In this document: one piece after another, positions 25,862 to 33,822 of the stretch | Position numbering within the stretch: position 1 is the first letter of the stretch | How the letters are laid out: the number at the start of each line of letters is the position of its first letter | Origin: an uncultured Lachnospiraceae bacterium | Lineage (GTDB): Bacteria; Bacillota; Clostridia; Lachnospirales; Lachnospiraceae | Direction: 5' to 3' | Length of the DNA stretch: 33,822 nt | Assembly: GCA_947566705.1 (NCBI GenBank) | Contig: CANOLA010000031.1 | Coordinates: forward strand, 1-33,822 | The notes under the pieces: model-generated | The model's database searches: none | What the model saw: the letters and a program-made list of their open reading frames with translations, nothing else | Told to the model about the DNA's origin: nothing | Translations under genes and position numbers: made by a program

Positions 25862-26683
25862 ATGGGAAAAGTAAATAATGATGATATTGCAGAACATGCA
25901 GCCGGAAAACACCAGGAAGATTTGCAAAGACTAAAGAAATTCCGCCTGATGGATGATGAGTTCATGACAAAATGTTTTGAAGGTGATACAGCTTCGGTCG
26001 AACTGGTTCTGCGAATTCTGCTGGAAGAGCCGGGGCTTAAGGTAGAGGAGGTCCGTACACAGGTGTTTGTGGAAAATCTTTTAAACCGGTCTGTTCAAAT
26101 GGATATTGTTGTGACGGACAGCATGGGAAGAAAGGCAAATATTGAAATTCAGCGTTCGGACAAGGGAGCAGGAAGGAAGCGTGCGCGGTATAACGCGAGC
26201 ATGATGGATGCGAACATTCTCGAAAAAGGTGAGGATTTTGACAGACTGCCGGAGACCTGGGTGGTATTTATTACGGAAAATGATGTGATAGGACGTGGAG
26301 AACCGTTTTACAAGATTGAACGCTGTATGCTGGATACGGGAGAAAAATTCGGGGACGGTTCGCATATTCTGTATGTGAACGGGGCATACAGAGGGGAAAC
26401 ACCGGTTGGCAGGCTGATGCATGACTTTGCATGTGCAGACCCGGATGAAATGTATTACAAAGTGCTGGCGGACAGGGTGAGGTTTTTTAAAGAAAGTAAG
26501 GAAGGGGTTGCAATTATGAGCCGTGTGATGGAAGAAATGTTGTATGAGTGCCGGAAGGAAAGCAGGAAAGAAATCGCCCTGCGAATGCTTCGTAAGGGGG
26601 AGTTGTCCGTTGATGTGATTGCGGAATACTCCGGGCTTGATGTGGAGGAAGTGGAGAGGCTTGCAGGGTTGTTGAAAGTATAA
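25862..26683 (+). CDS. Rpn-family / PD-(D/E)XK nuclease family protein
   Basis: 273 residues from ATG 25862, which follows GAGGAAGGAAAG; an upstream start at 25817 would overlap the promoter. The nuclease core pattern is D...E-x-Q: 'SVQMDIVVTDSMGRKANIEI' followed by Q-R, with an Arg-rich helix 'RKRARYNASMMDANI'. The N-terminus 'FRLMDDEFMTKCFEGD' and the C-terminal 'DVIAEYSGLDVEEVERLAGL' are typical of Rpn-like proteins annotated as PD-(D/E)XK transposases or nucleases. Rpn proteins promote RecA-independent recombination in E. coli, and many copies are found scattered in Lachnospiraceae. No terminal repeats or target duplication are visible. It splits the initiating transferase from the other sugar genes and ends 2 bp before the next frame. 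Confidence 0.85.
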   Translation: MGKVNNDDIAEHAAGKHQEDLQRLKKFRLMDDEFMTKCFEGDTASVELVLRILLEEPGLKVEEVRTQVFVENLLNRSVQMDIVVTDSMGRKANIEIQRSDKGAGRKRARYNASMMDANILEKGEDFDRLPETWVVFITENDVIGRGEPFYKIERCMLDTGEKFGDGSHILYVNGAYRGETPVGRLMHDFACADPDEMYYKVLADRVRFFKESKEGVAIMSRVMEEMLYECRKESRKEIALRMLRKGELSVDVIAEYSGLDVEEVERLAGLLKV

Positions 26684-26685
26684 AA

Positions 26686-27834
26686 GTGTTTAAGGGAAAA
26701 AAGGTTCATAATAAAAAGTATTTAAATATTGCAATGCTGGGGCACAAACATATTCCATCCCGCGAAGGTGGGGTGGAGGTTGTAGTTGAAGAGCTTAGTA
26801 AAAGGCTGGTAGAAAAAGGGCATAATGTAACATGCTATAACCGCAAAGGACATCATATTGCTGGGAAAAAATTTGATGAGGAAAGTTTTTCCGAGTTTAA
26901 GGGAATTCGTATAAAAAAAGTATTTACGATTAATAAAAAAGGATTAGCTGCAGTGAGTGCATCAGTATCTGCAACTGTTAGGGCAGCGTTTGGAAAGTAT
27001 GATGTGGTACATTTTCATGCGGAAGGTTCATGTGTAATGATTTGGCTTCCAAAGCTGATGGGAAAACGTTGTATTGTAACAATACATGGTTTAGACTGGA
27101 AGCGTGAAAAATGGGGACGGTTTGCAAAAACATATATTAGGCTTGGGGAAAAAATGGCAGTTAAATATGCGGATGGTATTATTGTCTTAAGTAAAGCTGC
27201 CAGGGATTATTTCAAAAATGAGTACGACAGAGAGACAACATTTATTCCAAATGGTGTAAACCGACCTGATATAGTAAAAGCCGATATAATAAAAAATAAA
27301 TGGAATTTAGAAAAAAATGGCTATATTCTTTTTCTTGGCAGACTGGTTCCTGAAAAGGGAGTACAGTATTTGATAGAAGCATTTAAAAAGGTACAGACGG
27401 ATAAGAGACTTGTGATTGCTGGGGGGAGTTCTGATACAGATATATTTATGCAGGAGCTTAAAAAAAAAGCTAAAGGTGATAATAGAATTCTATTTACCGG
27501 GTTTGTTCAGGAAAGGATGCTTGGAGAAATTTATAGCAACGCATATATATATGTTCTGCCTTCGGATTTGGAGGGTATGCCGCTTAGTTTACTGGAAGCA
27601 ATGAGTTATGGAAACTGCTGCCTTACCTCAGATATTGCTGAGTGTTCGGAAGTTGTGGAAGATAAGGCAGTTTTATTTAGAAAAAGTGATGTGGAAGATT
27701 TAAAAAATAAATTACAGATGCTTTGTGGACAGCGGGAAATGGTTTTTAAATATAAGAAAGAAGCTGCTGACTTTATTTGTGGGAAATATGCGTGGGATGA
27801 AGTCGTTGAACAAACAATGATGTTATATAAGTGA
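26686..27834 (+). CDS. Glycosyltransferase family 4
   Basis: 382 residues from GTG 26686, 2 bp after the Rpn-like stop; the ribosome binding site is weak and the start is therefore uncertain. The GT-B fold features are an N-terminal acceptor domain, 'SREGGVEVVVEELSKRLVEK', 'DVVHFHAEGSCVMIWLPK' and 'CIVTIHGLDWKREKWG'. The donor domain has 'LFLGRLVPEKGVQYLIEAFK' and the E-x7-E motif in 'SDLEGMPLSLLEAMSYG'. The opening resembles the rhamnosyl/galactosyl-type GT4 enzymes with a DUF1972-like N-terminus, but the sugar is not predictable. It is the first gene of the clearly AT-richer section and is followed after 10 bp by another GT4 gene. The acceptor is presumably the lipid-linked sugar. Confidence 0.9.
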   Translation: MFKGKKVHNKKYLNIAMLGHKHIPSREGGVEVVVEELSKRLVEKGHNVTCYNRKGHHIAGKKFDEESFSEFKGIRIKKVFTINKKGLAAVSASVSATVRAAFGKYDVVHFHAEGSCVMIWLPKLMGKRCIVTIHGLDWKREKWGRFAKTYIRLGEKMAVKYADGIIVLSKAARDYFKNEYDRETTFIPNGVNRPDIVKADIIKNKWNLEKNGYILFLGRLVPEKGVQYLIEAFKKVQTDKRLVIAGGSSDTDIFMQELKKKAKGDNRILFTGFVQERMLGEIYSNAYIYVLPSDLEGMPLSLLEAMSYGNCCLTSDIAECSEVVEDKAVLFRKSDVEDLKNKLQMLCGQREMVFKYKKEAADFICGKYAWDEVVEQTMMLYK

Positions 27835-27844
27835 GAGTTGGAAT

Positions 27845-29068
27845 ATGAAAGTGCTACTGGTAAACAAGTTTCATTATAAAAAAGGTGGAAGTGAAACATA
27901 TTATTTTACACTTGCACAATTGTTAAAAGCCAGAGGTCATGAGGTTATATTCTTTTCGATGAAAGATGAGAAAAGAAACATTCCCTGCAGACAGGAAAAA
28001 TTTTTTGTTTCTAATGCTTCTGTGCAGGGGAAAATGAAAAGCAGGCTGAAAATGGTTTTACATATTGCGTATTCAAGAGAAGCATATGAGAAAATGAAAA
28101 AACTTCTGCATGAAGAAGAGCCAGATCTGGTAATTTTGAATCTTGTACATAAACAGATTACTTTATCCATTATAGATGCGATTAAAGAGTATGACAGGAA
28201 ACTTCCAATCTTTTGGATAATGCATGATTTGATGGTTGCTTGTCCTTCTTATACAATGCTGGATGGTCAGGGTAATATTTGTGAGAAATGCATGGCAGGC
28301 AGTTTTAAACCTTGTGTAGATAATAAGTGTATCAAAGGTTCTAGGTTAATGAGTATTTTGTCTAAATATGAGGCTGATTACATCCGTAAAAAAAAGTGGT
28401 ATGATATGGTGGATTTATTTATTTGCCCGTCGGATTTTTATTTTAGAAAATTGCAAGAGGCAAAGTTTACAAAAAGAAAAATTGTTATGATAAGAAATCC
28501 TTTACCGTTGGATACTGTATATGAACATAATGAATCGGATAACGGATATATTCTTTATTTCGGCAGGTTATCAAGGGAAAAGGGAGTTAAAAAACTTATA
28601 GATGCAGCCGAAATACTTCAATGTAGATTCGTCATTATTGGGACAGGACCAGAGGAAACGGTGTTAAAGAAATATGCTGATGATATTAGTAATGTGGAAT
28701 TCAAAGGATTTCAGACAGGAAGAATACTGGAGAATTTTGTAAGGTATAGTCGTGCTGTAGTTTTTCCATCCGAGGGGTGCGAGAATGCTCCGTATAGTGC
28801 AATGGAGGCAATGGCATTGGGAAAGCCGCTTATTGTATCAGATAAAGGGGGATTACCTGAACTGGTAGAGAATGGAAAAAATGGTTATGTATACCAATCA
28901 GAGAGAGGTGTGGGGGCTCTTGCAGAATGTATCAGGAAAATTAACAGACTGACAAGAGAAGAATATAGGGACATGTCAGAATGTTCACAAAGTAAGGCAA
29001 GAAAGCTGTTTGACCCACAGCAGTATATTGATGAACTTGAAAAGTATTATAAGGAATTTAGGGGATAA
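27845..29068 (+). CDS. Glycosyltransferase family 4 with Cys-rich insert
   Basis: 407 residues. 'VNKFHYKKGGSETYYFTLAQ' at the N-terminus and 'ILYFGRLSREKGVKKLIDAA' with E-x7-E in 'EGCENAPYSAMEAMALGKPL' show a retaining GT4 enzyme. An insert near residues 140-165 carries four Cys ('CEKCMAGSFKPCVDNKC') and may bind a metal; similar inserts occur in other GT4 proteins. 'WIMHDLMVACPSY' precedes it. It starts 10 bp after the previous GT gene and ends 5 bp before the radical SAM gene, so it is clearly within one operon. The donor sugar is unknown. Confidence 0.9.
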   Translation: MKVLLVNKFHYKKGGSETYYFTLAQLLKARGHEVIFFSMKDEKRNIPCRQEKFFVSNASVQGKMKSRLKMVLHIAYSREAYEKMKKLLHEEEPDLVILNLVHKQITLSIIDAIKEYDRKLPIFWIMHDLMVACPSYTMLDGQGNICEKCMAGSFKPCVDNKCIKGSRLMSILSKYEADYIRKKKWYDMVDLFICPSDFYFRKLQEAKFTKRKIVMIRNPLPLDTVYEHNESDNGYILYFGRLSREKGVKKLIDAAEILQCRFVIIGTGPEETVLKKYADDISNVEFKGFQTGRILENFVRYSRAVVFPSEGCENAPYSAMEAMALGKPLIVSDKGGLPELVENGKNGYVYQSERGVGALAECIRKINRLTREEYRDMSECSQSKARKLFDPQQYIDELEKYYKEFRG

Positions 29069-29073
29069 AGATT

Positions 29074-30153
29074 ATGGCTGCAAAGAAACTGAATGGAACA
29101 GTTATCGTAACATACCGTTGTAATGCACACTGCTCCATGTGCAGCAGATATAAAGTTCCTTCCAGACCTGAGGATGAAATTTCTATTGAAACAATAAAAA
29201 AACTTCCTAAAATGTATTTTACAAATATTACTGGGGGAGAGCCTTTTATTCGTAGCGATTTAAAAGATATTGTGCGTGAACTGTATAAAAAGAGTGAACG
29301 CATTGTTATTTCGACAAATGGTTTTTTTACAGAACGTATCATAGATCTCTGTAAGGAATTTCCAAAGGTTGGAATTCGTATTTCTATTGAGGGACTGGAA
29401 AAAACGAATAATGAAATTCGCGGGCTGGAAGATGGTTTTAATCGTGGATATACGACGTTGAAACAGCTTCGGAAAATGGGAATGAAAGATGTGGGATTTG
29501 GAATGACTGTTCAGGATGAAAATGCCTGTGATCTTGTGCCGCTATATAGGATATCAAATGAATTGGACATGGAATTTGCAACTGCCAGCCTGCATAATAG
29601 TTTTTATTTTGTGGAGACAAAAAATATTATTCATGACCGTCCAATGGTGGCAAAGAATTTTGAAAATTTGATTAATGAACTGCTTAGGAGCGGTAGTCCT
29701 AAAAAATGGTTTCGGGCTTATTTTAATCATGGTCTTATTAATTATATATATTCTCAGAAACGGTTATTGCCTTGCAATATGAGTTTTGATACATTTTTTA
29801 TTGACCCTTATGGGGATGTAATGCCTTGTAATGGAACAAAGGATAAAGAGGTTATGGGAAATTTAAATGCGCAGACATGGGATGAACTGTGGAATAGTTC
29901 GGAGGCAGAAGTGGTTAGGAAAAAGGTTCGGGGCTGTAGCCGAAACTGCTGGATGATTGGAAGTGTCAGTCCGGCTATGCATAAATATATCTGGAAACCC
30001 GCGTGGTGGGTTGTATGGCATAAATTTAAGGCATTATTTGTTAAACAGCCGTATTCAATGTTTGAGAACAAAATATGCAGGGATTATCGTGATGGAGTAG
30101 TTGATAAACGAGAATTAGATGCATGTAGTACATGTGATAAGCAGGTAGAGTAG
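29074..30153 (+). CDS. Radical SAM / SPASM domain protein in a polysaccharide operon
   Basis: 359 residues. The radical SAM cluster motif is C16-x3-C20-x2-C23 in 'TYRCNAHCSMCSRYK', and the SAM-binding GGE is G54-G-E-P57 in 'ITGGEPFIRSDL'. The barrel continues with 'ISTNGFFTERIIDLC' and 'RISIEGLEKTNNEIRGLEDG'. The C-terminal third is a SPASM-like domain for auxiliary iron-sulfur clusters: 'LPCNMSFDTFFIDPYGDVMP' with C-N-G, 'RGCSRNCWMIG', and the final 'ICRDYRDGV' and 'ACSTCDKQ'. A Trp-rich segment ('YIWKPAWWVVWHKF') may touch the membrane. Such enzymes usually modify peptides or sugars by radical chemistry. No precursor peptide gene is visible. The next gene begins directly after its stop. The substrate is unknown; a sugar or lipid-linked intermediate is inferred from context. 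Confidence 0.88.
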   Translation: MAAKKLNGTVIVTYRCNAHCSMCSRYKVPSRPEDEISIETIKKLPKMYFTNITGGEPFIRSDLKDIVRELYKKSERIVISTNGFFTERIIDLCKEFPKVGIRISIEGLEKTNNEIRGLEDGFNRGYTTLKQLRKMGMKDVGFGMTVQDENACDLVPLYRISNELDMEFATASLHNSFYFVETKNIIHDRPMVAKNFENLINELLRSGSPKKWFRAYFNHGLINYIYSQKRLLPCNMSFDTFFIDPYGDVMPCNGTKDKEVMGNLNAQTWDELWNSSEAEVVRKKVRGCSRNCWMIGSVSPAMHKYIWKPAWWVVWHKFKALFVKQPYSMFENKICRDYRDGVVDKRELDACSTCDKQVE

Positions 30154-31179
30154 ATGAGTATGAAACATAAAAATGCAAAAAAAGCAGATGAGAAGATTGA
30201 TTTTGTAGTTACTTGGGTAGATAGTCTGGATACAGAATGGATTGAAGAAAAGCAGATTTATCAGAACAGTTATGAATTGGTTGGAAGGAAGGATAACAGA
30301 TACCGGGATTTAGGATTGTTAAAGTACTGGTTTCGGGGGGTGGAAAAGTTTGCCCCCTGGGTCAATAAGGTGTTTTTTATTACTTGTGGGCAACGACCAG
30401 AATGGCTGAATGTAGAACATCCAAAGTTGGTTATGGTTTCACATCAGGATTATATTCCTGGGGAGTTGCTTCCAACGTTTAATTCTAATGTGATTGAGCT
30501 TTTTCTACATCATATAACAGATTTAAGTGAGCATTTTGTCTTGTTTAATGATGATGTATTTCTCATAGGAATGACAAAACCGGAAGACTTTTTTATCAAG
30601 GGGATTCCTCTTGAAATGGCGGTTTTAGATATGGTGATTGCACAAAGCTCTGAGGATTTGTTTCCGCATACTATTATCAATAATATGGCAATTTTAAACC
30701 AGCATTTTGATAAAAGACAAGTAATCCGCAATAACATGTGGAAGTTTTTCTCATGGAAATATGGGATAAATCTTATTCGCAATATATTATTATTTGGTTT
30801 TAGATACTTTTCATCATTCCGGGATTTCCATATTACAAGTGCTTACTGTAAGAGTACTTTTGAAAAGGTCTGGGAAGTGGAATATGAACGGTTGTTTTGT
30901 GCATGCAAAGAAAAATTTCGTTCAAATAATGATATATCGCACTGGTTGATAAAAAATTGGCAGATTTGCGAAGGAAATTTTAAACCGAGAAGTTATAGGT
31001 TTGGAAAGAAACTGGAACTTGGTTGTGATGGGAATATTGAAAGTTTGATTAAAAAACAAAAATACAAGGTTTTATGTATAAATGATAGTTTCGATAATGC
31101 GGATATTGAAATACTGAAGGTTGGATTAGATAATGGTTTTCATTACATTTTACCTGAAAAATCTAGTTATGAAATATAG
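30154..31179 (+). CDS. Stealth-family capsular polysaccharide sugar-phosphate transferase
   Basis: 341 residues. All Stealth conserved regions are seen: CR1 'KIDFVVTWVDSLDTEWIEEK'; CR2 'RYRDLGLLKYWFRGVEKFAP', 'VFFITCGQRPEWLN', 'LLPTFNSNVIELFLHHI' and 'HFVLFNDDVFLIG'; CR3 around 'LNQHFDKRQVIRNN'; CR4 'FHITSAYCKSTFEKVWE' and 'NDISHWLIKNWQI'. Stealth enzymes resemble GlcNAc-1-phosphotransferase and make phosphodiester links between sugars in capsules. The product therefore probably contains sugar phosphodiesters. ATG 30154 abuts the upstream stop; ATG 30160 is nearly as good with AGGTAGAG upstream. There is no membrane helix. Confidence 0.92.
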   Translation: MSMKHKNAKKADEKIDFVVTWVDSLDTEWIEEKQIYQNSYELVGRKDNRYRDLGLLKYWFRGVEKFAPWVNKVFFITCGQRPEWLNVEHPKLVMVSHQDYIPGELLPTFNSNVIELFLHHITDLSEHFVLFNDDVFLIGMTKPEDFFIKGIPLEMAVLDMVIAQSSEDLFPHTIINNMAILNQHFDKRQVIRNNMWKFFSWKYGINLIRNILLFGFRYFSSFRDFHITSAYCKSTFEKVWEVEYERLFCACKEKFRSNNDISHWLIKNWQICEGNFKPRSYRFGKKLELGCDGNIESLIKKQKYKVLCINDSFDNADIEILKVGLDNGFHYILPEKSSYEI

Positions 31180-31214
31180 AACAGAATATTTAAAAGAAGA
31201 AGGTATACTTTTAA

Positions 31215-32360
31215 GTGAAAATTAAGTTAAATAATATAAGTTTTTTTTATGTGGGATTTACAATTTTATTAATTAAATATGCAATGGTGTTTACCTGCTA
31301 TCCTTTTAATAATATTGTGGGGCACATGCTGGTCGCGGTTAGTATATTTTGTTTTATAATTAAAATTATCAATACCAAATACAGCATGGGGCAACTTTGG
31401 GGTATGGGAGGTTTGGCTTTATTAGCCATTGTAGTTACTGTCTGCAGCAGGGATGATGAAATTCTGGCAGTAGCAGTTTTGCTTATGGCACTTAAGGATA
31501 CTGATCTTCAAATTATAATAGAGATATGGACATATGTATATGGGATTATTTTTATTGGAACGATTCTATATTCACTTTTTTTACAAGAAAATATTGCCAT
31601 GTATGCGGTCTTTCGACCAGGTCGTGGTTATGAATTAAGATATTGCCTTGGATTTCATCATCCTAATTCACTGCAGGGGATTTTTTTAAAAATTGTTTGT
31701 GGAGTGTTGTTGTTGCATCATAACTGGAAGTATTATGTGTTGTTGTTTGCGGGTAATTTATTTTTATATTTTATTACACATTCAAGAGCTGGTGCATTGG
31801 CTACAGCAGTGGTGATATTTGGTATTGCAATTATACGCAGTATTAAAAAAAGAAAATTTACATTTAAATTCATTCGGAATATAGAGATGATAAGCACTCT
31901 GGTAATTACATTGGGGACAATTGCATTAACTTATCTATATAATCATTATATTTGGATTTCATTGATTGACCGTTTTCTTTCAGGGCGCATTAGATGGGCA
32001 AATACATTTGCAAATTGGATGCGGATTTCTTTGTTTGGGAGTCCATTACCGATTATATCAGCGTATGGAGAAAGGGTTGATGCGGGGGGAATTGCATTTG
32101 ATTGTGGAGTGCCTAGAACACTCTTGAGTTATGGTATAGTTGTTTTTTGTATGCTTATTATAGCATATTTGTTTTCGATATATTTTTTCTGGAAAGAACA
32201 GCATATTATTGAATCCATTATAATAATGGGATGCCTTATATATGCAACTTGTGAAAATGCTTTTGGGAATCCTTTGACGAATATGGGGTTGCTTCTTGGT
32301 TTATATTTTGTAGTTTGGAAAAATGCAATTAAAGAAAAAGCCGAAATTGTGGAGGAATAA
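31215..32360 (+). CDS. O-antigen ligase/polymerase-like membrane protein (Wzy type)
   Basis: 381 residues with about ten hydrophobic segments, for example 'FFYVGFTILLIKYAMVF', 'MGGLALLAIVVTVC', 'YVYGIIFIGTILYSLFL' and 'LVITLGTIALTYLY'. The characteristic pieces are 'GFHHPNSLQGIFLKIV', 'THSRAGALATAVVIFG' and 'FLSGRIRWANTFANW' in a long outer loop, as in WaaL/Wzy proteins that move lipid-linked chains outside the membrane. GTG 31215 has only a distant AAGAAGG site, so the start is uncertain; no ATG nearby is better. Its place among transferases suggests it polymerises the repeat unit. A Wzx flippase gene is not visible in the window and may lie to the right. Confidence 0.83.
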   Translation: MKIKLNNISFFYVGFTILLIKYAMVFTCYPFNNIVGHMLVAVSIFCFIIKIINTKYSMGQLWGMGGLALLAIVVTVCSRDDEILAVAVLLMALKDTDLQIIIEIWTYVYGIIFIGTILYSLFLQENIAMYAVFRPGRGYELRYCLGFHHPNSLQGIFLKIVCGVLLLHHNWKYYVLLFAGNLFLYFITHSRAGALATAVVIFGIAIIRSIKKRKFTFKFIRNIEMISTLVITLGTIALTYLYNHYIWISLIDRFLSGRIRWANTFANWMRISLFGSPLPIISAYGERVDAGGIAFDCGVPRTLLSYGIVVFCMLIIAYLFSIYFFWKEQHIIESIIIMGCLIYATCENAFGNPLTNMGLLLGLYFVVWKNAIKEKAEIVEE

Positions 32361-32367
32361 AAAGTTG

Positions 32368-33417
32368 ATGTATTTTATTAAAGAAACGCTTGATGCTAAT
32401 GGCAGGGATGCAGGCAGTAAAGCTGTGGCGGATGTAAATGTAATTTTAGAGCGGAATGGTGCAAATTCTATTAATGTAATTTGTGAAAGGACAAAACACG
32501 GGCTGAGACTGCATATATTTAATGCTATGTATATTAGGCAGAATATTAAGGAAGCAGGATTACAAAAAAAGGACACTCTGTTTTTACAGACTCCTTTGAG
32601 GGCACACACAGTTTTTTTGTCATGTGTAATAAGGAAATTGCAAAGGGATGGAATAAAAGTTATTTTGTTAGTGCATGATTTGAATTTTATTAGAAGTGGG
32701 AATAAAGTGAGAAGTAAGAGAGGGTGGAATAAAAGAATTTACATTGAAGAGATTTCTATATTGAAATGTGCAGATGCTGTTATTGTACATAACGAGCAGA
32801 TGAAGAAACTTTTATTTCGGTATGGTATTACAGAAAAAAAGATGATTTCATTAAAAATTTTTGATTATTTAATGGACAGAAAAAAGATACATTTCGTTGA
32901 CAAGAAATTGGACAGAGAATGCAGAGTGGTGATAGCCGGAAATCTTATTCCGGAAAAAAGTGGTTATGTGTATAAACTCCCTCAAAAAGTGGAATTTGTA
33001 TTATATGGAGAAAACTATGTCATGCAGGACAAAGCGAATGTGCATTATATGGGAAGCTTCTTGCCGGAAGAATTGCCATTTGTTGTAGAAGGAGATTTTG
33101 GACTTGTATGGGATGGAGATTCTATAGATTCTTGTTCAGGGGATTATGGAGAGTATCTGCGGTATAATTCCCCGCATAAAACATCTTTATATCTGGCGTG
33201 TGGGCTTCCTGTGATAACATGGAGGGAGGCGGCAATTTCAGACTTTATAAGACAAAACAATGTGGGAATTTTGCTTGAAAGTCTGAACGAATTGCAGAAA
33301 GTTCTGCAGGGGATATCAATGGAGTCGTATATGACTATGAAACGCAATGCGGAGAAGCTGGCGATTACATTAATGGAAGGTGGGTTTTTGGAAAAGGCAT
33401 TAAGAATTATTGGATGA
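32368..33417 (+). CDS. GT-B sugar transferase, galactofuranosyl/glucosyltransferase-like
   Basis: 349 residues from ATG 32368; GGAGGA (32351-32356) is 11 bp upstream, and TTG 32365 is an alternative. The frame is open earlier inside the polymerase gene. The protein starts 'MYFIKETLDANGRDAGSKAV', with 'VILLVHDLNFIRSGNKVRSK', 'IEEISILKCADAVIVHNEQM', 'VIAGNLIPEKSGYVYKL', 'FGLVWDGDSIDSCSGDYGEY' and 'YNSPHKTSLYLACGLPVITW'. This set matches the beta-1,6-galactofuranosyltransferase / Gtf3-like glucosyltransferase group, which acts on UDP-sugars in exopolysaccharide or glycoprotein synthesis. It starts 7 bp after the polymerase stop. The exact sugar is not predictable. Confidence 0.85.
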   Translation: MYFIKETLDANGRDAGSKAVADVNVILERNGANSINVICERTKHGLRLHIFNAMYIRQNIKEAGLQKKDTLFLQTPLRAHTVFLSCVIRKLQRDGIKVILLVHDLNFIRSGNKVRSKRGWNKRIYIEEISILKCADAVIVHNEQMKKLLFRYGITEKKMISLKIFDYLMDRKKIHFVDKKLDRECRVVIAGNLIPEKSGYVYKLPQKVEFVLYGENYVMQDKANVHYMGSFLPEELPFVVEGDFGLVWDGDSIDSCSGDYGEYLRYNSPHKTSLYLACGLPVITWREAAISDFIRQNNVGILLESLNELQKVLQGISMESYMTMKRNAEKLAITLMEGGFLEKALRIIG

Positions 33418-33420
33418 TAA

Positions 33421-33822
33421 AGTAAAGATTGGACAAAAAGAATAACCGGGTTTGAAGAAAAAAGAGGGTTATTTAGTATTCATATAAATGTAGCCTTCTT
33501 TGTAAATGCAATCATGGCAATTTGTGCAAAAGGCAATCCTGGTTTGGAAAAGGCATTGTGATTGCAATATTAATCTGTCTCTGGTTCACGATGTTTTCCT
33601 CCTATGCATGATTCTCTTGCAGGGCATAATATACGATGTTATACAAATGATTTTTGAAATATGCATCTGGATTAAAATAATAATATTTTGCAATATATAA
33701 AGTTGGCAGCAATACCTATATCTTTAATAATTACCCTTATTTTATCGATAGTTTTATTACAGCTTAAGTTGAATAGCAGTTCTGGTGTGTTGCGGATGGA
33801 TGATTTTATAGTTGGTTATAGG
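33421..33822 (+). pseudogene. Decayed multi-spanning membrane protein gene running off the right edge
   Basis: No single frame is open, but one protein can be read across frames. It runs 'HINVAFFVNAIMAICAKGNP', then (add one T at T3 33543-33545) 'GFGKGIVIAILICLWFTMFS', then an indel near 33606-33610, 'DSLAGHNIRCYTNDF'. Adding one T at T5 33651-33655 continues 'LKYASGLK'. Adding one A at A4 33674-33677 gives 'NNNILQYIKLAAIPISLI', 'ITLILSIVLLQLKLN' and 'SSSGVLRMDDFIVGYR', open to the edge. The hydrophobic pattern suggests an EpsG/Wzy-like or other cluster membrane protein; not assigned. The plus-strand frame 33506-33700 is a shadow of it. Confidence 0.5.

Noticed and set aside
29074-30153. RiPP (peptide natural product) cluster centred on the SPASM protein
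   Set aside because: No short precursor gene, peptidase or exporter is visible nearby; the neighbours are all glycan genes.
33506-33700. 64-codon plus-strand frame at the right edge
   Set aside because: Lies out of frame with the reconstructed membrane protein and has no ribosome binding site.

Overview
The window looks like a chromosomal segment of a spore-forming, chemotactic Firmicute, most likely a Lachnospiraceae-type gut Clostridium relative (family inferred; genus not assignable by eye). The grounds are a spoVT-type sporulation regulator, a tyrosine T-box, a FabK-based type II fatty acid synthesis operon with fused accD-accA, a hexameric-type NADP glutamate dehydrogenase, a Cache chemoreceptor, and Shine-Dalgarno sites of the AGGAGG type throughout.

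Region 1 (1-4900) is an AT-rich accessory 'graveyard' of a polymorphic toxin (Rhs) locus. It holds a SUKH-type immunity gene cut by the left edge, two places where the tail of a toxin frame runs directly into a small immunity-like gene (652-1249 and 3529-4085), two YD/RHS repeat scraps, a Hint-domain scrap lacking its catalytic Cys, and a decayed RhuM gene. An apparently intact MntA/HepT (nucleotidyltransferase/HEPN) toxin-antitoxin pair sits in the middle.

Region 2 (4896-8754, minus strand) holds a lipoprotein solute-binding protein gene, broken by one missing base, directly followed by a Cache-HAMP methyl-accepting chemotaxis protein. There are no permease genes. Upstream is an unrecognised four-helix membrane protein.

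Region 3 (8888-14637) is housekeeping. A consensus promoter and Tyr T-box precede tyrS. Then come spoVT behind a sigma-G-like promoter, a class A penicillin-binding protein with an Asn/Asp/Pro-rich tail, and a ROK glucokinase.

Region 4 (14651-22582) is the fatty acid operon: acpP-fabK-fabD-fabG-fabF-fabZ-accDA-fabH-marR. One strong promoter is bracketed by two FabT-like operators arranged as a 17/18 inverted repeat. The last gene encodes a MarR-family regulator that is the natural candidate to bind them. accB and accC are absent, and fabH/marR sit at the 3' end rather than the 5' end as in streptococci. A strong terminator closes the operon, and gdhA follows as its own unit.

Region 5 (24113-33822) is an exopolysaccharide/capsule cluster: a polyprenyl-phosphate sugar-1-phosphate transferase, a PD-(D/E)XK Rpn-like protein, two GT4 glycosyltransferases, a radical SAM/SPASM protein, a Stealth-family sugar-phosphate transferase, a Wzy-like polymerase and another glycosyltransferase. 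From about 26.7 kb the composition becomes distinctly more AT-rich, which suggests horizontal exchange. The right end is a membrane-protein gene broken by several single-base indels. Six broken frames in the window are each restored by adding one base to an A or T run, so either slippage decay or homopolymer sequencing error deserves checking.
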